Shown: in pieces, positions 15,661 through 23,408 of the stretch | How positions within the stretch are numbered: the stretch's first letter is position 1 | How the letters are laid out: every line of letters starts with the position of its first letter | DNA from: CAZMHL01 sp045605445 | Lineage (GTDB): Bacteria; Bacillota; Clostridia; RGIG6154 | Direction of reading: 5' to 3' | Assembly: GCA_045605445.1 (NCBI GenBank) | Contig: JAZUPZ010000044.1 | Location: forward strand, 1-64,000 | Length of the DNA: 64,000 nt | The notes under the pieces: model-generated | What the model was told of the DNA's origin: nothing | The model's input: only the letters and a program-made list of their open reading frames with translations | Databases searched by the model: none | Program-made: the position numbers and the translations under genes

Positions 15661-16953
15661 ATGATTTGTAAAAATTGCGGAATGCCCCTTGAAAACGGCG
15701 CAATGTTCTGCGGTAATTGCGGAACAAGGGTTGAAGCTCAGCCCGAAACTCCTGCAAGCGATCCAAACGGCGGATATGTTCCTCCGATAAGCGATCCAAA
15801 TGGCGGATATGTTCCACCGGCAGGCAATCCAAACGGCGGATACGTTCCACCGGCAGGTAATCCAAACGGCGGATACGTTCCTCCGATAAGCGACCCGAAT
15901 GGCGGATATTATAATCCAGTTCCGCCTCAGCCTCAGAAAAAAGATAAAAGTATGATTTATCTTATTATCTGCATTGCAGTTGTGGTAGTTGCGGCGGCAG
16001 CAATATTCGGAATGAAATTTCTTGGAAACAACAACGGCAATGAGGGTGGAGAACAGCCCGGTCAGGAAATTCAGCAGAACGACAACGGCTATGTTCAGGA
16101 AGACCCTGAAGAATTCAACGAAATTGACAGCGACGTTATTAGAAACATAATCAATCAGAATTCAAGCTATACCGATTTCGGCATTTATGTGCGCAATCTT
16201 AACAACGGCTACGAATTCGGCTACGGTAAGGATACTCAGTTCCTCGCTTCGGCAATGTGCCAGGTTGTTATATTGGACACTCTTTCAAAAACCGTTGAAC
16301 AAAATTCCCTTGATATTGACTATGAATATGTATATTTTGATTATTTTGCCAACGGTAAAGAGGCTCCTTCAAGTAAATATGAAGACGGCTCTCAGATTAC
16401 CGTAAGAAAATGCGTTGAAGATGTTGCAATTTACGGCGACAACAACAAGTCAAACCATCTTGTTGACTTTATCGGCAGAGCAAACAACACTTCAAACGGC
16501 TTTAACGTAATTAACAATATGCTCAGAAACAACGGCTATGTGGGAACAAGCATAAACAGAAAAACCTTTATAAATACCAATCTTATTGACTATACTGCGT
16601 CTCCCAATACCACAACGCCTTATGAAATTGCAAACATTTTTGAAAGCCTTATCAATAACTGCAGCTACGGTAACAGCAGTTATATGAAAAACATTTTCAA
16701 ATCTGTTTCCGGCGACGGCTCTGCTATCGGTCTTAAGAAATATCTGCCCTATTACAATGTTTACAACGTAAATGCTCTTAACAATCAGTCAACAAACAAC
16801 GTTGCAATTATCGAAGACGGCGGAAAGGCAATTGTAGTTGCAATTCTTTCAACAACCGATGAAAACAGAACCAATATCGAAAATAACGAACAGCGTGAAA
16901 AGGTTCAGCAGCAGTTAATTGAGTACATCGTGTCTACTCAGTTCAATTATTAG
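15661..16953 (+). CDS. Zinc-ribbon, membrane-anchored protein with inactive beta-lactamase-like domain
   Basis: 430 residues. Zinc ribbon at the N-terminus (Cys 3, 6, 17, 20), five 11-residue repeats of type DPNGGYVPPIS (about 34-85), one membrane helix (about 98-120), then an external domain that aligns with the serine hydrolase encoded next. Catalytic motifs are lost: the SxxK position reads S197-A-M-C200, the SxN position reads G-D260-N-N, and KTG is replaced (NVNA). It therefore looks like a pseudoenzyme, perhaps a sensor or partner of its active paralogue. ATG 15661 follows AAAGGAG; an upstream in-frame start at 15643 is less likely. Confidence 0.75.
   Translation: MICKNCGMPLENGAMFCGNCGTRVEAQPETPASDPNGGYVPPISDPNGGYVPPAGNPNGGYVPPAGNPNGGYVPPISDPNGGYYNPVPPQPQKKDKSMIYLIICIAVVVVAAAAIFGMKFLGNNNGNEGGEQPGQEIQQNDNGYVQEDPEEFNEIDSDVIRNIINQNSSYTDFGIYVRNLNNGYEFGYGKDTQFLASAMCQVVILDTLSKTVEQNSLDIDYEYVYFDYFANGKEAPSSKYEDGSQITVRKCVEDVAIYGDNNKSNHLVDFIGRANNTSNGFNVINNMLRNNGYVGTSINRKTFINTNLIDYTASPNTTTPYEIANIFESLINNCSYGNSSYMKNIFKSVSGDGSAIGLKKYLPYYNVYNVNALNNQSTNNVAIIEDGGKAIVVAILSTTDENRTNIENNEQREKVQQQLIEYIVSTQFNY
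15758..15910 (+). repeat. 33-bp coding tandem repeat (NGGYVPP linker)
   Basis: Five near-identical 33-bp units encoding DPNGGYVPPIS-type repeats between the zinc ribbon and membrane helix of the preceding entry. Confidence 0.75.
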
Positions 16954-16964
16954 AGGTGGCATAA

Positions 16965-18005
16965 ATGAATGAAAATTCAATAATAGAAGCAAGAAAAAGA
17001 AGAAGAGAACGCAAAAGGAAAATTAAAAGATTTTTCACAAGGCTTCTTGCTCTTATTCTTATTTTTGCAATAGGCTTTGCCTCGGGAATGATTTACGGCA
17101 GACGAACTGAAAAGGAAGAAACCCTTCAGACCGACGTTACAGTAAATGACACTAAGCCCGAAGAAGAAAAGAAGCCTGCAGAGAACGACAAAAACAAGGT
17201 TGAAAACGGAAAGCTTGAAGCCCTTAAGTATGAATTTGTTCAGACTATGTCTGAAAAATACCCCGGGGTTGAGTTTTCCTTTGCAATAAAAAATCTTGAT
17301 ACGGGCGCCTATGTTGTTCACAATAACAGGCAAATGAACAGCGCAAGCCTTATTAAGCTCTTTATTCTTGAAACTGTTTATACCGAAATGGCAAAAGGCA
17401 ACTACGAGCTTACTGCCGAAAGGGAAAAAGATTTGAGAATAATGATAACCCAGAGCAACAATCAGGCGGCAAATAATTTTATCGACGATTTCGGCGGAGA
17501 CAACGAAAAACGTAAGGTTGAAGAAACCAACACGATAAATAAAACAATAAAAGCAAAGGGCTATAAGCATACCGAACTTAACAGAAAAATGCACGATACC
17601 CTCCCGCCCGGAGGTCCTTCGGGCTATCAGAATTATACCTCTGCCGAGGCGGTGTGTACCCTTCTTGAGGGAATATACAACAAAACTCTTCTTAAGGAGC
17701 CTTATAATAAAGACGCCTTCGATTTTCTGAAAAAGCAGGAAAGAAGAGGAAAAATTCCCGCAAAAATCGTAAGTAAGTATAACGATGTTATGGTGGCAAA
17801 CAAAACCGGTGAGCTGTCACAGGTTGAAAACGATGCCGCAATTATAATGGGCGACGGCTTTAATATTGTATTTGTTGTTCTTACAGACAATATTCCTTAC
17901 AGAGAAGACGGCTCAACCGACTACCCCTTAAAGGAAAAGGTTCAGGGAACAATTGCAGATATGGGATTAAAGCTTGTTGAGTTCTACAAGAAAAATAAAT
18001 TTTAA
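16965..18005 (+). CDS. Membrane-anchored serine hydrolase of beta-lactamase/PBP fold
   Basis: 346 residues: a basic N-terminus, one membrane helix (about 26-46), an acidic linker, then a class A beta-lactamase-like domain outside the cell. All three motifs are present: S128-L-I-K131 (SxxK), S164-N-N166 (SxN) and K280-T-G282 (KTG). The omega loop reads HTELN (202-206) where class A beta-lactamases have E-x-E-L-N, so the deacylating glutamate seems absent. That argues against an efficient beta-lactamase and for a PBP-like or regulatory acyl-enzyme. It lies 11 bases after its apparently inactive paralogue. Confidence 0.8.
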   Translation: MNENSIIEARKRRRERKRKIKRFFTRLLALILIFAIGFASGMIYGRRTEKEETLQTDVTVNDTKPEEEKKPAENDKNKVENGKLEALKYEFVQTMSEKYPGVEFSFAIKNLDTGAYVVHNNRQMNSASLIKLFILETVYTEMAKGNYELTAEREKDLRIMITQSNNQAANNFIDDFGGDNEKRKVEETNTINKTIKAKGYKHTELNRKMHDTLPPGGPSGYQNYTSAEAVCTLLEGIYNKTLLKEPYNKDAFDFLKKQERRGKIPAKIVSKYNDVMVANKTGELSQVENDAAIIMGDGFNIVFVVLTDNIPYREDGSTDYPLKEKVQGTIADMGLKLVEFYKKNKF

Positions 18006-18015
18006 GGAGAAAGCC

Positions 18016-18510
18016 ATGCCAAAACCAATGCTGAAAACTCCTCAGTCAAAAACCGAAGCCGACATTCTTTTAAGCGCAACAAGTAAGCAGGAAAACAAAC
18101 AGCAGGCTCAGCAGATGGACAAAATGAAGCTTGACAGACTGCTGAGAAAGCAGCGCTCAAAGGAATATATGGATGCAATGCACAAGCTCGATGCAGGCGG
18201 TCACGTTCATAATCAGCAAAAGGTTAATGAGATTATTAACGCTGTAAAGAACGAATTCCCCGAGGTTGAAATTCAGGGAGTTCTGCTGGGCTTTGTTTCA
18301 ATCTGCTATCTCGGAAAGCCCTACGAGGTTCATACTCTTGATATGACAGGGCAGATTATTGAGCATTATAAGGAAGGACAGCCTCTTCCGGGAGGTCTTG
18401 AAAAAGCCCGCTCAATCGCCATGAGAGGCGGATACGATTTTATTGAGGTTTATGTAGACTGCTGCAGAGCGGTAAGCTCAACAGGCGCAGTTTCCGTTAT
18501 ACCCTGCTAA
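18016..18510 (+). CDS. Protein of unknown function, last gene of AAA cluster
   Basis: 164 residues that I do not recognise. The N-terminal 60 residues are Gln/Lys-rich and helical (ENKQQAQQMDKMKLDRLLRK). The rest looks like a compact mixed fold with ICYLGKPYEVHTLDMTGQII and a Cys-rich end (YVDCCRAVSS). No signal peptide or membrane helix. ATG 18016 has TAAGGAG upstream, ten bases after the previous stop. It closes the operon; a terminator follows at 18518. Confidence 0.72.
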   Translation: MPKPMLKTPQSKTEADILLSATSKQENKQQAQQMDKMKLDRLLRKQRSKEYMDAMHKLDAGGHVHNQQKVNEIINAVKNEFPEVEIQGVLLGFVSICYLGKPYEVHTLDMTGQIIEHYKEGQPLPGGLEKARSIAMRGGYDFIEVYVDCCRAVSSTGAVSVIPC

Positions 18511-18517
18511 GTAATAT

Positions 18518-18550
18518 GCCCCGTTGGTGCTTTGTACCTGCGGGGTTTTT
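18518..18550 (+). terminator. Terminator of the AAA cluster operon
   Basis: Outer stem CCCCG/CGGGG with an inner GGT/ACC pairing, followed by TTTTT. Confidence 0.75.
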
Positions 18551-18596
18551 GCATATATAAAACTTATATTGGATATAATGTTTCTGAGGAACTTTA

Positions 18597-18688
18597 AAAT
18601 CTCACGGGTTGAAAGTTCAAAATATCACGGAATGAAAATACAAAATCTCACGGAATGAAATGTCAGAATCTCACGGAATGATTGCAAA
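18597..18688 (+). repeat. Four tandem 23-bp repeats (TCTCACGGAATGAAA)
   Basis: TCACGG occurs at 18602, 18625, 18648 and 18671, exactly 23 bases apart, each inside AAAATCTCACGGAATGAAA-like units. The repeats are contiguous, unlike a CRISPR array. A TATAAT lies at 18574-18579 upstream and a terminator hairpin (18701-18727) follows, so the block could be a short transcribed RNA. Confidence 0.75.
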
Positions 18689-18698
18689 TAACTCTTAT

Positions 18699-18727
18699 AA
18701 AATCCACTTTTTTAAGTGGATTTTTTG
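18699..18727 (+). terminator. Terminator hairpin after the 23-bp repeats
   Basis: AATCCACTT/AAGTGGATT stem followed by TTTTT. It isolates the repeat block from the gene at 18811. Confidence 0.75.
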
Positions 18728-18810
18728 TTTTAAAAAAGGATATGGGCATAAGAATGTCGAATAATACTTTAACGGGGCTTGTGCCCCGGAATTACATCAG
18801 AGGTGATGCT

Positions 18811-20490
18811 ATGAAAAAAATTATTTCTCTTTTAATTTGCATATTGCTTGTGCTTTCCTGTTTTACGGCAACGGCGGGGGAGACTTCCTCCTTTGCGGTT
18901 GTTAAAGTACCTCAGGCAAACGAGGGGGAAGTGTGGGAGCTTAAAGCAAGATATAAGGACACAAAACAGCCTATAACCCTTTCAAAGTTTTATAATGGCT
19001 ACGTTTTTGCAACCGTTCCCAAGGAAAACGAGGGAAGGGAAATTGAGGCTTTTACCCCTCAGGCAGTGGAATTTTCCGACTATTCCCCCGAGTTTTATCA
19101 GTTCAACATAATAAAAAAGCTTTCGGGAACGGGAGTTATAATCGGCAACGAAAAGGGCGAGGCAAAACCCTTTGACGAGGTAACAAGAGCCGAAGCGGTT
19201 GCAATGGTAATGAGGTTTCTGGGGCTTGGTGAAAAAAATACGGGAAGTGAACCCTTTGACGACGTAGAAGAAACCGACTGGTTTTATAACACAGTTGTAA
19301 CGGCATATGGCGCAGGAATAATTGTGGGCGATTCGGCAACAACCTTTTCTCCCGAAAGGGCGGTTACCAGGGAGGAAATAACGGTTATGACCGCAAGAGC
19401 CCTTACCTATGCAAATCTTGGCTGCAATAAAAACAGCGACCTTCCCGCAACCGATTGGGACAAAATTTCGCCCTGGGCGGTTTCTGCCTATGAAATGCTT
19501 GGCGGCAACTGTGCTTCCGATGTTGACTACAGCAACTACGAGCAACCGGGAAGAGCAATAAATCCTCAGAAAAATGCTTCAAGATTCGATATTGCCTATA
19601 CTTTGTATTATACTGCCGAGGCTTGCCAGTTTTACCCCTCCGACGAGGCGGTTTACTACGGCTTTGACAAAAAAATGCCGGTTATCGACGGGTCAACCTC
19701 AACCTACCCCTTTACAAGGGCGGTTTATTCAAGCCTTTTCAATAACGGCCTCGGTCATCCTCAGATGCCCGCAAAGCACAGCAAGAGCCATGTGTCATAT
19801 CAAAGGCTGATAAACGGCGAGGTTGATATGATTTTTGCTTCTGTTTATCCTGCAAGCGACATTCTTGAAATGGCAAAGGAAAAGGGAGTTGAGCTTGAGC
19901 TTATCCCTATCGCCTACGATGCTATGATTTTCTTTACAAACAAGGATAATCCCGCAAAGGGGCTTACCTCTCAGCAGATAAGCGAAATTTATGTAAATAA
20001 TGCTTATTCAAGCTGGGCACAGGTGGGCGGCCCCGATGCCCTTTTGTATCCCTACTGCAGAAATAACGACAGCGGAAGTCATGCCCAGATGGAAAAGCAT
20101 TTCTTAAAGGGAAGCGAAATTCATCCTCAGATACGTCTTGAAAATACCTCCGACACAATGTCAAACGTTTTAACCGATGTTCAGGGCTCTAAAACTGAAA
20201 ATCCCCTTGGCTACGGTCTGGGTTACAGCATTTATTACTATTTCAACAATATGGATATGTTCTACAACACAAAGGGAACGTTAAAGCTCCTTGAAATCGA
20301 CGGAGTTGCCCCAAACGACGAAACAATTGCAAAGGGAACCTATCCTCTTTCAAATAATACATATATCGTTTTAAGAGCGGATACGCCAAAGGATGCGCCC
20401 GCAAGAAAAATGGCGGAATTTATGCTTACGGAAAAAGGTCAGCAATGCGTTGAAGATGCGGGTTTCGGAAGACTGAAGAAAACATTTTAA
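18811..20490 (+). CDS. S-layer homology protein with PstS-like binding domain
   Basis: 559 residues. Signal peptide 1-24, a short beta domain, two SLH repeats (about 115-230; FDEVTRAEAVAMVMRFLGL and FSPERAVTREEITVMTARAL), then a periplasmic-binding fold with VIDGSTSTYPFTRAVY, the SGS-like phosphate-loop region NNDSGSHAQMEKHF, and a C-terminus like PstS. SLH domains attach proteins to wall polymers, so this is a wall-bound capture protein for phosphate or a similar anion; ligand and role are inferred. No pst transporter genes are adjacent. ATG 18811 is preferred (AGAGGTGAT before it, clear signal peptide) over the in-frame ATG at 18682. Confidence 0.8.
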   Translation: MKKIISLLICILLVLSCFTATAGETSSFAVVKVPQANEGEVWELKARYKDTKQPITLSKFYNGYVFATVPKENEGREIEAFTPQAVEFSDYSPEFYQFNIIKKLSGTGVIIGNEKGEAKPFDEVTRAEAVAMVMRFLGLGEKNTGSEPFDDVEETDWFYNTVVTAYGAGIIVGDSATTFSPERAVTREEITVMTARALTYANLGCNKNSDLPATDWDKISPWAVSAYEMLGGNCASDVDYSNYEQPGRAINPQKNASRFDIAYTLYYTAEACQFYPSDEAVYYGFDKKMPVIDGSTSTYPFTRAVYSSLFNNGLGHPQMPAKHSKSHVSYQRLINGEVDMIFASVYPASDILEMAKEKGVELELIPIAYDAMIFFTNKDNPAKGLTSQQISEIYVNNAYSSWAQVGGPDALLYPYCRNNDSGSHAQMEKHFLKGSEIHPQIRLENTSDTMSNVLTDVQGSKTENPLGYGLGYSIYYYFNNMDMFYNTKGTLKLLEIDGVAPNDETIAKGTYPLSNNTYIVLRADTPKDAPARKMAEFMLTEKGQQCVEDAGFGRLKKTF

Positions 20491-20516
20491 CCGGGTTAAA
20501 TGAAAGGTGATCTGAA

Positions 20517-21401
20517 ATGAAAAAAATATTTATTGCGCTTCTTTGCTGCCTTATGCTTGCCTCCTGCGGCGAAAAGGCAAAAGAAAGCTCAACTCAGACA
20601 ACAAAACCCTTGCGTCTTATTAAAATTGATGGTAAACTTTATTATGACATAAACAGAGAAGATAACACTCCCGGCAGATGCGGAACATTAGACGGCTACT
20701 TTGAAAAGGGAGTGGACGAGTATGAAATTCCCAAAAAAGACGGCGAGGCAAATTTTGAAGCAAGAGGCTATCAGTCAATCTCGGCTATGTCGGTTGAAGT
20801 GCCCGAAAATGGGAAATGGAGCATTTTCAGAAGGCTTGATTTGCCTGAAAGCGTGGAAAACGTAAATTATAAATATGCCTACCGATTAAAGGACAAAATG
20901 CCGAATTCTGAGGTTGAACAGGAAATTTTAGTTCTTGCCGAAGAGAAGAATCCAAGCTTTAAAGAATATATGGAAAGGCTGTTCAGTTCAAAATTTGAAC
21001 CCGATAAGGAATACCCCCGTCTTTATCTTGTAGATTTTCAGCAGAATGACAAATGGGGAATAAAAATGTATGCTGAAAATGTTTCAAAAACGGGGCTTAC
21101 CTTAAAGCTTGAGCATTTCGGCGGAGAGTACAAGGGAACTCTTGAATACGGAAATCCCTATACCCTTGAAAAGCTGAATAATGGGAAATGGGAGGAAGTT
21201 CCGTATAAAAACGTTGCGGTATGGAATATGCCCGCATATAATGTTCCAAGAAACGATATTGCAGAAATAAATGTTGACTGGAGCTACATATACGGCGAAT
21301 TGCCGGAGGGGACATATCGCATAGGAAAAGAATTTACAGACTTTACACAGGAAATAAATAAAGAAAAGAAAGTGTATTTTGCACAATTTACAATAGAATA
21401 A
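20517..21401 (+). CDS. Lipoprotein with C-terminal bacterial Ig-like domain
   Basis: 294 residues. Signal peptide with lipobox MLASC, so the mature protein is lipid-anchored at Cys 19. The C-terminal 120 residues (GIKMYAENVSKTGLTLKLEH ... LPEGTYRIGKEF) resemble the bacterial Ig-like domain seen in many Clostridia lipoproteins. The middle is unassigned. It lies 26 bases after the SLH protein and may be co-transcribed. Confidence 0.7.
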   Translation: MKKIFIALLCCLMLASCGEKAKESSTQTTKPLRLIKIDGKLYYDINREDNTPGRCGTLDGYFEKGVDEYEIPKKDGEANFEARGYQSISAMSVEVPENGKWSIFRRLDLPESVENVNYKYAYRLKDKMPNSEVEQEILVLAEEKNPSFKEYMERLFSSKFEPDKEYPRLYLVDFQQNDKWGIKMYAENVSKTGLTLKLEHFGGEYKGTLEYGNPYTLEKLNNGKWEEVPYKNVAVWNMPAYNVPRNDIAEINVDWSYIYGELPEGTYRIGKEFTDFTQEINKEKKVYFAQFTIE

Positions 21402-21473
21402 GGCTGATTAAATTTGCCCATCTTGCACCTTTAGCCTTGGGTAAAAAAACAAAAGAAAAAGGAGAAGATACCA

Positions 21474-21665
21474 ATGGATAAAATAATGATAGCAATGATT
21501 GCTGCGGTGTTTGCAATTGAGTTAAGTATGCTGATAATTGTCGGACTTCAGAATCTCGCAAAAAAAGGAGTAAAATTCCTTGAAAATGTAAACACAAGAA
21601 TGATTATCGCCTTTGGCACAGGCGCTGTACTGTTTTTAATCGCCATGGGAATAATATTGTTTTAG
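21474..21665 (+). CDS. Small two-helix membrane protein
   Basis: 63 residues with two hydrophobic segments (about 4-26 and 43-63) joined by a basic loop (LAKKGVKFLENVNTR). Ribosome binding site AAAAGGAGAAG before the ATG supports it. Function not recognised. Confidence 0.6.
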   Translation: MDKIMIAMIAAVFAIELSMLIIVGLQNLAKKGVKFLENVNTRMIIAFGTGAVLFLIAMGIILF

Positions 21666-21672
21666 TTTAACA

Positions 21673-21763
21673 AGCCGCAAGGCTCGGTTCACGAAATCTT
21701 TGATTTCAATTTGTGCCGTAAGGCAATTCATTGAAAAAAGCACTTCGAAGAAGTGCTTTTTTT
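21673..21763 (+). terminator. Mini-hairpin array ending in a terminator
   Basis: Three small hairpins, AGCC-gcaa-GGCT (21673), GAAATC-ttt-GATTTC (21693) and TGCC-gtaa-GGCA (21714), precede a strong terminator AAAGCACTTC-gaa-GAAGTGCTTT with T-run (21735-21763). Two loops are GNRA type. The style matches the palindrome array at 103-213. Confidence 0.65.
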
Positions 21764-21764
21764 G

Positions 21765-22484
21765 TTATTCTAAAATATTCGTTGTAATAAAATCTACTCC
21801 GTAGGAGAGAAGCTTTTCCGTTTCCTTTTTATCGTCGCAGGTCCAGCAGTTAATTTTAAGTCCCGCCTTGTGGATTTTCTTAACCAGCTTTCTGGTTACA
21901 ACCTTTCTTGAAATGTCAAGCTGAAAGTCGTTTTCCTTAAGCTTTTCAATAAGCTCGTCGTCCCACTCATTGCAAAGGAACTGAACGTGCTGATTGGGAA
22001 CAATTTTCTTTATATGAACAAGATTGTCCCAATTAAAGGAAATGAAAACGGTTTCGTCAAGGTAGTCAAGCTCTTTGATTATTTCAATAACAGCTTTAAC
22101 CACGTCAAATTCCATATTTCTTTTAAGCTCCAAAATAGCCTTCTTTTCATACTTTTTGCAAATTTCTATGTACTCTGAAAGAGTTGGCATATAAAGGTCG
22201 GTACGGAATTTGCCCTCCTCCTTGTTGTAAAGGGGAAGCTTCTGAAGGTTTTCAAGGGTTGTTTCTTCCATTATTACGTCAACGCCCGTCATTCTTAAAG
22301 CCGAATCGTCGTGGTGAACAACAAACTTTTTGTCGGCAGTAACGTGAATGTCCGTTTCAATGCCGAAGTAGCTTCTGTTGCCTGCTGCAACAAATGCCGC
22401 AATGGAATTTTCACATTCAATTCCGCTCAAGCCTCTGTGGGCAATGATTTTTGCCTTGTTCTTTTTTAATTTTGTCGTGTTCAT
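21765..22484 (-). CDS. Glycerophosphodiester phosphodiesterase
   Basis: 239 residues of the GDPD TIM-barrel family: IIAHRGLSG (first catalytic His), ECENSIAAF, GIETDIHVTADKKFVVHHDD (acid residues and second His), and late NCWTCDD. It hydrolyses glycerophosphodiesters to glycerol 3-phosphate and an alcohol. No signal peptide, so it acts in the cytosol. It lies 12 bases after the YlmH-like gene and shares its promoter. Confidence 0.9.
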   Translation of the reverse strand: MNTTKLKKNKAKIIAHRGLSGIECENSIAAFVAAGNRSYFGIETDIHVTADKKFVVHHDDSALRMTGVDVIMEETTLENLQKLPLYNKEEGKFRTDLYMPTLSEYIEICKKYEKKAILELKRNMEFDVVKAVIEIIKELDYLDETVFISFNWDNLVHIKKIVPNQHVQFLCNEWDDELIEKLKENDFQLDISRKVVTRKLVKKIHKAGLKINCWTCDDKKETEKLLSYGVDFITTNILE

Positions 22485-22496
22485 AATTTTTCTCCT

Positions 22497-23255
22497 TTAT
22501 TGTGGTACTTTTAAAGTTATAAATACTCTTCCTTTTTTGCTTACAGAACCAACCAGAGAAAGAATTGCCCGACCTTTTCTGTGAAGCTTAATTTTGTCGC
22601 CCTCGTTCAAAAGCCTGTCTGATTTAATGCATAAAACATCGTTAACGTAAACCAGCTTCGAGGAAATTGCCTGTTTGGCGTTTTCCCTTGAAAGGCGGAA
22701 GGCGGTTGAAACAATGCTGTCAAGACGAAGAGAGGAAACCGTGTCGGTTATTTCTTTATATTTCTGCTCGGGAATAATTATTTCATCAACATCAAGAACC
22801 TGCGTGCTTATTGGTATTCTTCCCGCTTTAAAATAGTTGGTGTCGAGAAAATCCGCAATGTCGCTTTTAACTAAAATCTGGGCAAAGGTGTCTGAAACCA
22901 GAATATCTCCCGTCTTTTCCCTTTTAATTCCGCAGCTTAAAACCGAGCCTAAAAAATGGCGATGGGTAAGCTCTGCATTGGGAGTATGGGAAACCTTTAA
23001 AATTTTAATTTCCTCTTTAATGTTAACCTCATAGTCGGGAAGAAAGAAAAGAACCTTTCTCTCCGCATCTTCAAAGCCGCCCCACAAAGCAAAGTCTGTT
23101 TTAAAATCCTTTTCCATCTCTTTTACAAGGGTCTGGGCGTTTAAATCAAGAAAATCGGTACAGGTTAAAATGTTTTTATTAAGGCACCGGTTGTGCCGGT
23201 CCATAATGTTTGAAATTATTATTTTTTCGTCTTTTGTAACATTGTATTTATCCAT
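22497..23255 (-). CDS. YlmH-like RNA-binding protein with S4 domain
   Basis: 252 residues. The C-terminal S4 domain (about 180-240) includes LDSIVSTAFRLSRENAKQAI and SSKLVYVNDVLCIKSDRLL; the N-terminal part matches YlmH, which sits near the division genes in many Firmicutes and is linked to ribosome rescue or cell division. Here it is instead beside the GDPD gene. ATG 23255 matches the family N-terminus; in-frame codons further upstream run through promoter sequence. Confidence 0.87.
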   Translation of the reverse strand: MDKYNVTKDEKIIISNIMDRHNRCLNKNILTCTDFLDLNAQTLVKEMEKDFKTDFALWGGFEDAERKVLFFLPDYEVNIKEEIKILKVSHTPNAELTHRHFLGSVLSCGIKREKTGDILVSDTFAQILVKSDIADFLDTNYFKAGRIPISTQVLDVDEIIIPEQKYKEITDTVSSLRLDSIVSTAFRLSRENAKQAISSKLVYVNDVLCIKSDRLLNEGDKIKLHRKGRAILSLVGSVSKKGRVFITLKVPQ

Positions 23256-23261
23256 AAATAT

Positions 23262-23291
23262 ATAATAGCACAACATATGGTATTTTTGCAA
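23262..23291 (-). promoter_or_regulatory. Promoter of the ylmH-GDPD operon
   Basis: Minus-strand -35 TTGCAA (23286-23291), 18 bp, -10 TATTAT (23262-23267). Confidence 0.5.
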
Positions 23292-23342
23292 CCGTAAAGC
23301 ACTAATTTGCAAAAAAATACATTGTCTTTGCATAAAAACCAT

Positions 23343-23370
23343 TTGACAAAATATGTTTTTGTGATATACT
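23343..23370 (+). promoter_or_regulatory. Promoter of the amino acid ABC transporter
   Basis: -35 TTGACA (23343-23348), 16 bp, -10 TATACT (23365-23370) with upstream TGTGA. Confidence 0.65.
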
Positions 23371-23408
23371 GAGAGTATGAAAAATATATCTGTTGGAGGT
23401 ATTTTAAA

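Noticed and set aside
16965..18005. Calling the serine hydrolase a beta-lactamase resistance gene
   Set aside because: The deacylation Glu appears replaced (HTELN), the protein is membrane-anchored and paired with a dead paralogue, so resistance cannot be claimed.
18597..18688. Possible CRISPR array at the 23-bp repeats
   Set aside because: The units are contiguous with no unique spacers, only four copies, and no cas genes in the window.
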